The notes under the pieces were generated by a model. It ran no database searches and was not told the origin of the DNA. It worked only from the letters and a program-made list of their open reading frames with translations. A DNA stretch of 64,000 nt from Paramecium sonneborni (Eukaryota > Ciliophora > Oligohymenophorea > Peniculida > Parameciidae): the NCBI GenBank assembly GCA_905182985.1, contig CAJJDN010000023.1, positions 314,598-378,597 on the forward strand, given 5' to 3'. Positions 60,301-64,000 of this stretch are shown piece after piece. Every line of letters begins with the position of its first letter. The stretch's first letter is position 1. The position numbers and the translations under genes are program-made.

Positions 60301-62284
60301 AATTTGTTAATTTTGAAAGATAATCATTTACATCACAGAACAACGTTACATCAATATCATATTAATATCTACAAGGCCAATCAGTATTGCAACCAATAGG
60401 CATATTTAAAAAAGAATTATAATGAATTACTAGTGGATTACCAACTATTGATTACAATTTATAACATGATCTACTAAATTTTAGTAAAATTTCACTACTT
60501 GGATTAAAGTATTTATTAGGAAATTCAGATTATTATCGATCATGACAAGCCAAACAGTAATTAGGACATTCTTAACATTCTGAGAAATCAGAAACTAATG
60601 ATTTTTGATACAAAGGTTCATAACATTAAGAACATAATGCATTAGTAGATTTATATAGACAAGAGGATTTTTAAGTAACTAATCCAGTTGTAGGTATGAT
60701 ACAATTAATAGTACATCCTAAACATTTATTGTTATATAATTAAAATCCATCTTCACATTCTGAACAATATATATTGATTGCACCATCTGTATAATAGATT
60801 TTTCTGTCTGGAATTATCTTTGGAATTTCGTTATAGAGAGTGAAATTATATGTTTAAGAGTATTACCAACAGGAAGAACAATGATTAGGACATTATAAAC
60901 ATGTTCCTGTAAAAAAATCAGGATAATATGCTTCATCACATTTAATACAATGATAAAATGTTTTATATTGAGCAATATTAATGATTTTAAATTGATAACA
61001 ATTCTAGCAATTTTTGATTTATGTATAGCATTAATCAGGTTGACAAGCATTATTATCGAGATCTAAAATCTTGTTATTTTAACATTATTAACATTTGTTA
61101 TTGATACCTCCATAAAAATGACAATCTGAGACAGGTAAGGAAGGTGCTTATGGTAAACAGGAGGTCTTATCAGCATTTAAAACATATCCAGATAAACATG
61201 TATAACATAGCTACTTCGAGGCTTGTTCTTATGGTTACATAGGTTTAAAGTCAAGATCAAGAGTAGATCTTGTTTCTCCAGAAACGGTGATTGTATAATA
61301 ACATTTTAAACAACCTTTGATTTAACATTGTACACAATCTTAACCTTTGTAGTCAACCAAATAATTTCCTTCACATTATCTGCATCTTTTAATATATCTA
61401 TTAATGTCATCTTAAGCAGGATCTACATTGTCTCTTGTGATATATTTATATTTTGTTAACTAATCATAACTTACATACTCACATCTTAAACATGAATCAC
61501 CACAGCTTTCACAAACTTACCTATTAATTGAGATGATATATGGACTAATACATGAATAACATTTAATAAGTGAGTCTGATTGAATGCAATCTAAACAATT
61601 AGATTAACATTAATTGCAAACATAGCCATTTAAATAATATCCAGAAAAGCATTAATCACATTTATTTCTATCTGAACAATCTAAACAATTTGTTCCACAA
61701 GCTATACATACACCATTTAAGAAAAAATATCCATCCAAACAAGTAATTCCTTAAACTAAAATATCTATCTCATTTGAGAAGGAATTGCAAAAGGGATTGG
61801 ATGCTGATGTACATATAGTGTCACATCCACTACAAATTATGGTTTCATATTAACGTCTTGTGTCACGCAAAATAGATTTATTCCAGGTTAATTAAGTAGT
61901 AGCATTTCCAACAACGTATAATTCTTTGTATTAATTGATTCTTTTAATGTAAGCACCATTATTTTTATCATCTCCTTCTATTACAAAATCATAAGTGCAT
62001 AATCTGTATTTTCCCCATGTCTTTGAATTATCAATACAATCGCCACAATATATTACTGCTATATCATGCAGATTTTATTTAGGACATTGAACACATGTAT
62101 TCTAGTAGTTGAAATAACCATATTCACAAATGAGATTTAGAAAGTCATCGCATTCAAATTAACCAAGATCACACAACTTTTTACAATCCCCATTTTAAAT
62201 ATCTGTACATCCAATTTTCAGATATTTTTACACTTCTTGAGTATAGTAGGTAATTAACAAAGTAATTAACAAAAGTAATTTCAT
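54395..62284 (-). CDS. Giant cysteine-rich, beta-helix, 7TM-type surface protein
   Basis: About 2,600 residues. Signal peptide MKLLLLITLLITYYTQEV. Residues ~20-640 are furin/IGFBP-like Cys-rich repeats with spaced C-x2-C pairs (for example NCLDCSDRNKCDQCFSGYYL). From ~650 to ~1,950 come Asn/Ile/Leu-rich repeats of the right-handed beta-helix (pectin-lyase) type. Near 55960-56080 sits an EGF/GCC2-type motif (CNGGWIPGNPSCYTGHMGAL) preceding several TM segments (54800-55930), then a cytoplasmic tail ending in KVYPLEKQNS. This layout is an expanded ciliate family of putative surface receptors or adhesion proteins. Ligand unknown. Exon limits inside the region were not all checked. Confidence 0.75.
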
Positions 62285-62422
62285 AATTATAATTACTAAT
62301 AAAATTTACTAAATGTATTCAACCCAACAATCTAATTAGATATCAAATTTTGTGAATATATTTTATGTGACACAATATTTAATAATATAAATTCTTAATT
62401 ATTAATCAATTTTATATTAAAA
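62285..62422. promoter_or_regulatory. Probable shared bidirectional promoter region
   Basis: Only 138 bp separate the divergent starts of the surface protein (-) and the sulfurtransferase (+). The sequence is very AT-rich; no specific motif identified. Regulatory role is inferred from position alone. Confidence 0.4.
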
Positions 62423-63300
62423 ATGCGTGGATCATTAATATCTGCACCCTATTTGCATTATTTAGTGAAAAATAAATCCAAAATAAAAATTGTTAATGTA
62501 ATCATGACAGATCATCATCATAATAAAGAAGAAAACAATAAATTTGTTCATGCTCATAGAATTACCTTAGATTAATAAACTCTTAATTTAATCGATATTA
62601 CAGCAACTCCAGTTCCAGTACCTCGTAAATTGCCAACTCAAAAGACTTTTGAGAAATATATATAGGATAATTAGTATGATCATTTGACTCCTATTGTATT
62701 TTTTGATGAACATATTCACTTTGCTGCTAGAGCTTGGTTTACATTTAGATATTTTGGATTCAAAAGAGTTTATGTGTTAGATGGTGGATTTAATAAATGG
62801 CATCATTAACATGACATTGATAAAAATGATTGCAAAATTTTTGAGGATTTGAATTTGTGTATGATTAGTGTTTATTTAAAGAGGATTAACCAAAGGATTA
62901 AGTTACTTAATTGACAACAAAGGATGTGTCTGTGATATCTTATCTTAAATAACATAAAGACCCAAAAGGTGATGATTGGCTGCTTTTAGATGCAAGAGAT
63001 TCACCTAGGTTTAAAAAGGGATCTATACCTGGATCATACAATCTGCCTTTTTCAGAATATTTGAATGATGATCACACTATGAAATCTACAGAAAATTTAC
63101 ATAAATTATACAGAAATCATTAAATTGATATAAGCAAAAAGATTGTTAATACTTGTCAAACAGGAAAATTAAGTTGCATTGCACTTCTGGCATAAGAAAT
63201 TATGAAGAAAAAAGAGTATATAAAAAATAATATAATTAGATTACTTTTATTTGATGGATCTTATGAAGAGTGGAATCATGAACATCCTACAAAATAATGA
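62423..63300 (+). CDS. Rhodanese-type sulfurtransferase (TST/MPST family)
   Basis: 284 residues, two rhodanese domains; intron 62859-62881 (23 nt). N-terminal domain: MRGSLISAPYLHYLVKN, PIVFFDEHIHFAARAW and FKRVYVLDGGFNKWHH. C-terminal domain: DDWLLLDARDSPRFKKGSIP, PGSYNLPFSEY and the active-site loop NTCQTGKLSCIALL with the catalytic Cys of CQTGKLS (CRKGVT in thiosulfate, CGSGVT in mercaptopyruvate enzymes). Transfers sulfane sulfur, usually from thiosulfate or 3-mercaptopyruvate; the loop fits neither subgroup exactly. Location (mitochondrial or cytosolic) is uncertain. Confidence 0.88.
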
Positions 63301-63341
63301 AGCATACATATATATATATATTTTAATAATATCCATAATTT

Positions 63342-64000
63342 TCAAGCTTAAATCTGCTTAACAAAAGCCAATCTTGAGGTGCTTTATCCTTTATAGAATT
63401 ATTTGATGCTAAATAGACTGACATCTTTGAAATGAAATGATTGCTACTTGTCTAACAAATTATCTGCTAATTTATTAATTGCCTTTTAATTATCTTTATC
63501 AACTCCTAAAACAATTCCCACAATAATTTAATCTCCTATACTTTTAAGCAAGTCTTTAGCATTTTCAATAGTGTAATCTTCAATTTACTCAATTTTAACC
63601 TTTAGTTCTGTATCAAAACTAACAAATTAAGTACTTATAACATTTTCTTCTATTTTAATATTGCCTTCATAGCAAACTTATTACTCTTCAGTTTTGATTA
63701 ATCCTTTCTTTTTATTTTATAATCCCGGGTATTCATTAATAATAATATTTTAGGTTTCACTATCTTCATCGTCTTCAACTGTAATAACAATAGGATTAGG
63801 TCTAACTCTTTTAGCAGGAGGAGGAGAATCTCTTTTCTTACCCTTTCCTTTACCTCTTGATTCATCTTATTAACCATCTTAATTATTTGTTTCTTAATTT
63901 CCTCCCCAACCTTATGTTTCTGTATTCTATTATCCCCAACCTCCGCCATTTTCAGTAGCTACTTCTCCTTTTCCACCCCAAGTATCTCCACCATTACCCC
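63342..64000 (-). CDS. WG/GW-repeat protein, N terminus outside window
   Basis: About 218 codons visible, open to the window edge. The visible N-terminal part is Gly-rich with regularly spaced Trp: DTWGGKGE, GGGWGQQNTE, QGWGGNQETN. Then a basic patch (RGKGKGKKRDSPPPAKRVR), an acidic segment and a folded-looking C-terminal domain (IEQIEDYTIENAKDLLKSIG, IVGIVLGVDKDNQKAINKL). WG/GW repeats can be Argonaute-binding hooks; the basic patch suggests nuclear location or RNA binding. Alternatives: an SPT5-like or Nowa-like development protein or an unrelated Gly-rich RNA-binding protein. Convergent with the sulfurtransferase, 41 bp apart. Confidence 0.6.

Noticed and set aside
1..64000. Transposon or IS element, CRISPR array, viral insertion
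   Set aside because: No transposase, integrase, terminal repeats, spaced identical repeats or viral hallmark genes were seen in either strand.

Overview
This window is AT-rich, gene-dense ciliate DNA, most likely macronuclear and most like Paramecium. Four features support this. (1) Every recognisable gene stays open only if TAA and TAG are read as glutamine and TGA as the sole stop; in-frame glutamine homopolymers are written TAATAATAG. (2) The genes are cut by GT...AG introns of only about 19-31 nt. (3) Intergenic gaps are mostly 20-300 bp, and two genes overlap. (4) A secreted acidic coiled-coil protein of the trichocyst matrix type is present. The species cannot be fixed from sequence alone. 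Coding coordinates run from start codon to TGA and include introns.

Layout. 1-5.4 kb: a Q-rich coiled-coil protein cut by the window edge (+), a second coiled-coil protein (+), a small membrane protein (+) and an MLF1-like protein (-). 5.6-8.6 kb: YIF1 (+) overlapping FAM32A (+), a PP2A-family phosphatase (+) and TMEM230 (-). 8.9-12.8 kb: an orphan (-), a C2/membrane protein (+), an EF-hand protein (-) whose stop abuts its neighbour's, and a coiled-coil protein (-). 13.6-25.8 kb: importin-7/8 (-), NEMF/Rqc2 (+), a GRP170/HYOU1-type ER Hsp70 (-) and V-ATPase subunit d (-). 26-30.7 kb: a small membrane protein (+), a SCYL2-like pseudokinase with a huge polyQ tract (-) and an orphan (-). 30.7-32.5 kb is mostly non-coding or decayed. 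32.5-39.2 kb is a same-strand run: mitochondrial carrier, Rab, WDR82, a divergent kinase and a coiled-coil protein. 39.3-43.8 kb: a transporter-like membrane protein that seems truncated, a small MGC-start protein and a trichocyst matrix-type protein. 44.1-48.6 kb: an exact 1,219-bp duplication around a single N (probably an assembly error) breaking an unknown gene, then a B-box-like protein. 49.3-64 kb: an RNA-dependent RNA polymerase homologue with a degraded catalytic motif (-), an orphan (-), a basic protein (+), a ~2,600-residue cysteine-rich/7TM surface protein (-), a rhodanese-type sulfurtransferase (+) and a WG-repeat protein cut by the window edge (-).

There is no operon logic; most genes are housekeeping (trafficking, nuclear import, ribosome quality control, ER folding, proton pumping, signalling). 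The most unusual item is the RdRP homologue lacking an intact DxDGD motif; a WG/GW-repeat protein about 11 kb away may also belong to small-RNA biology, but that link is only an inference. No tRNA, rRNA, CRISPR array or transposon was found.
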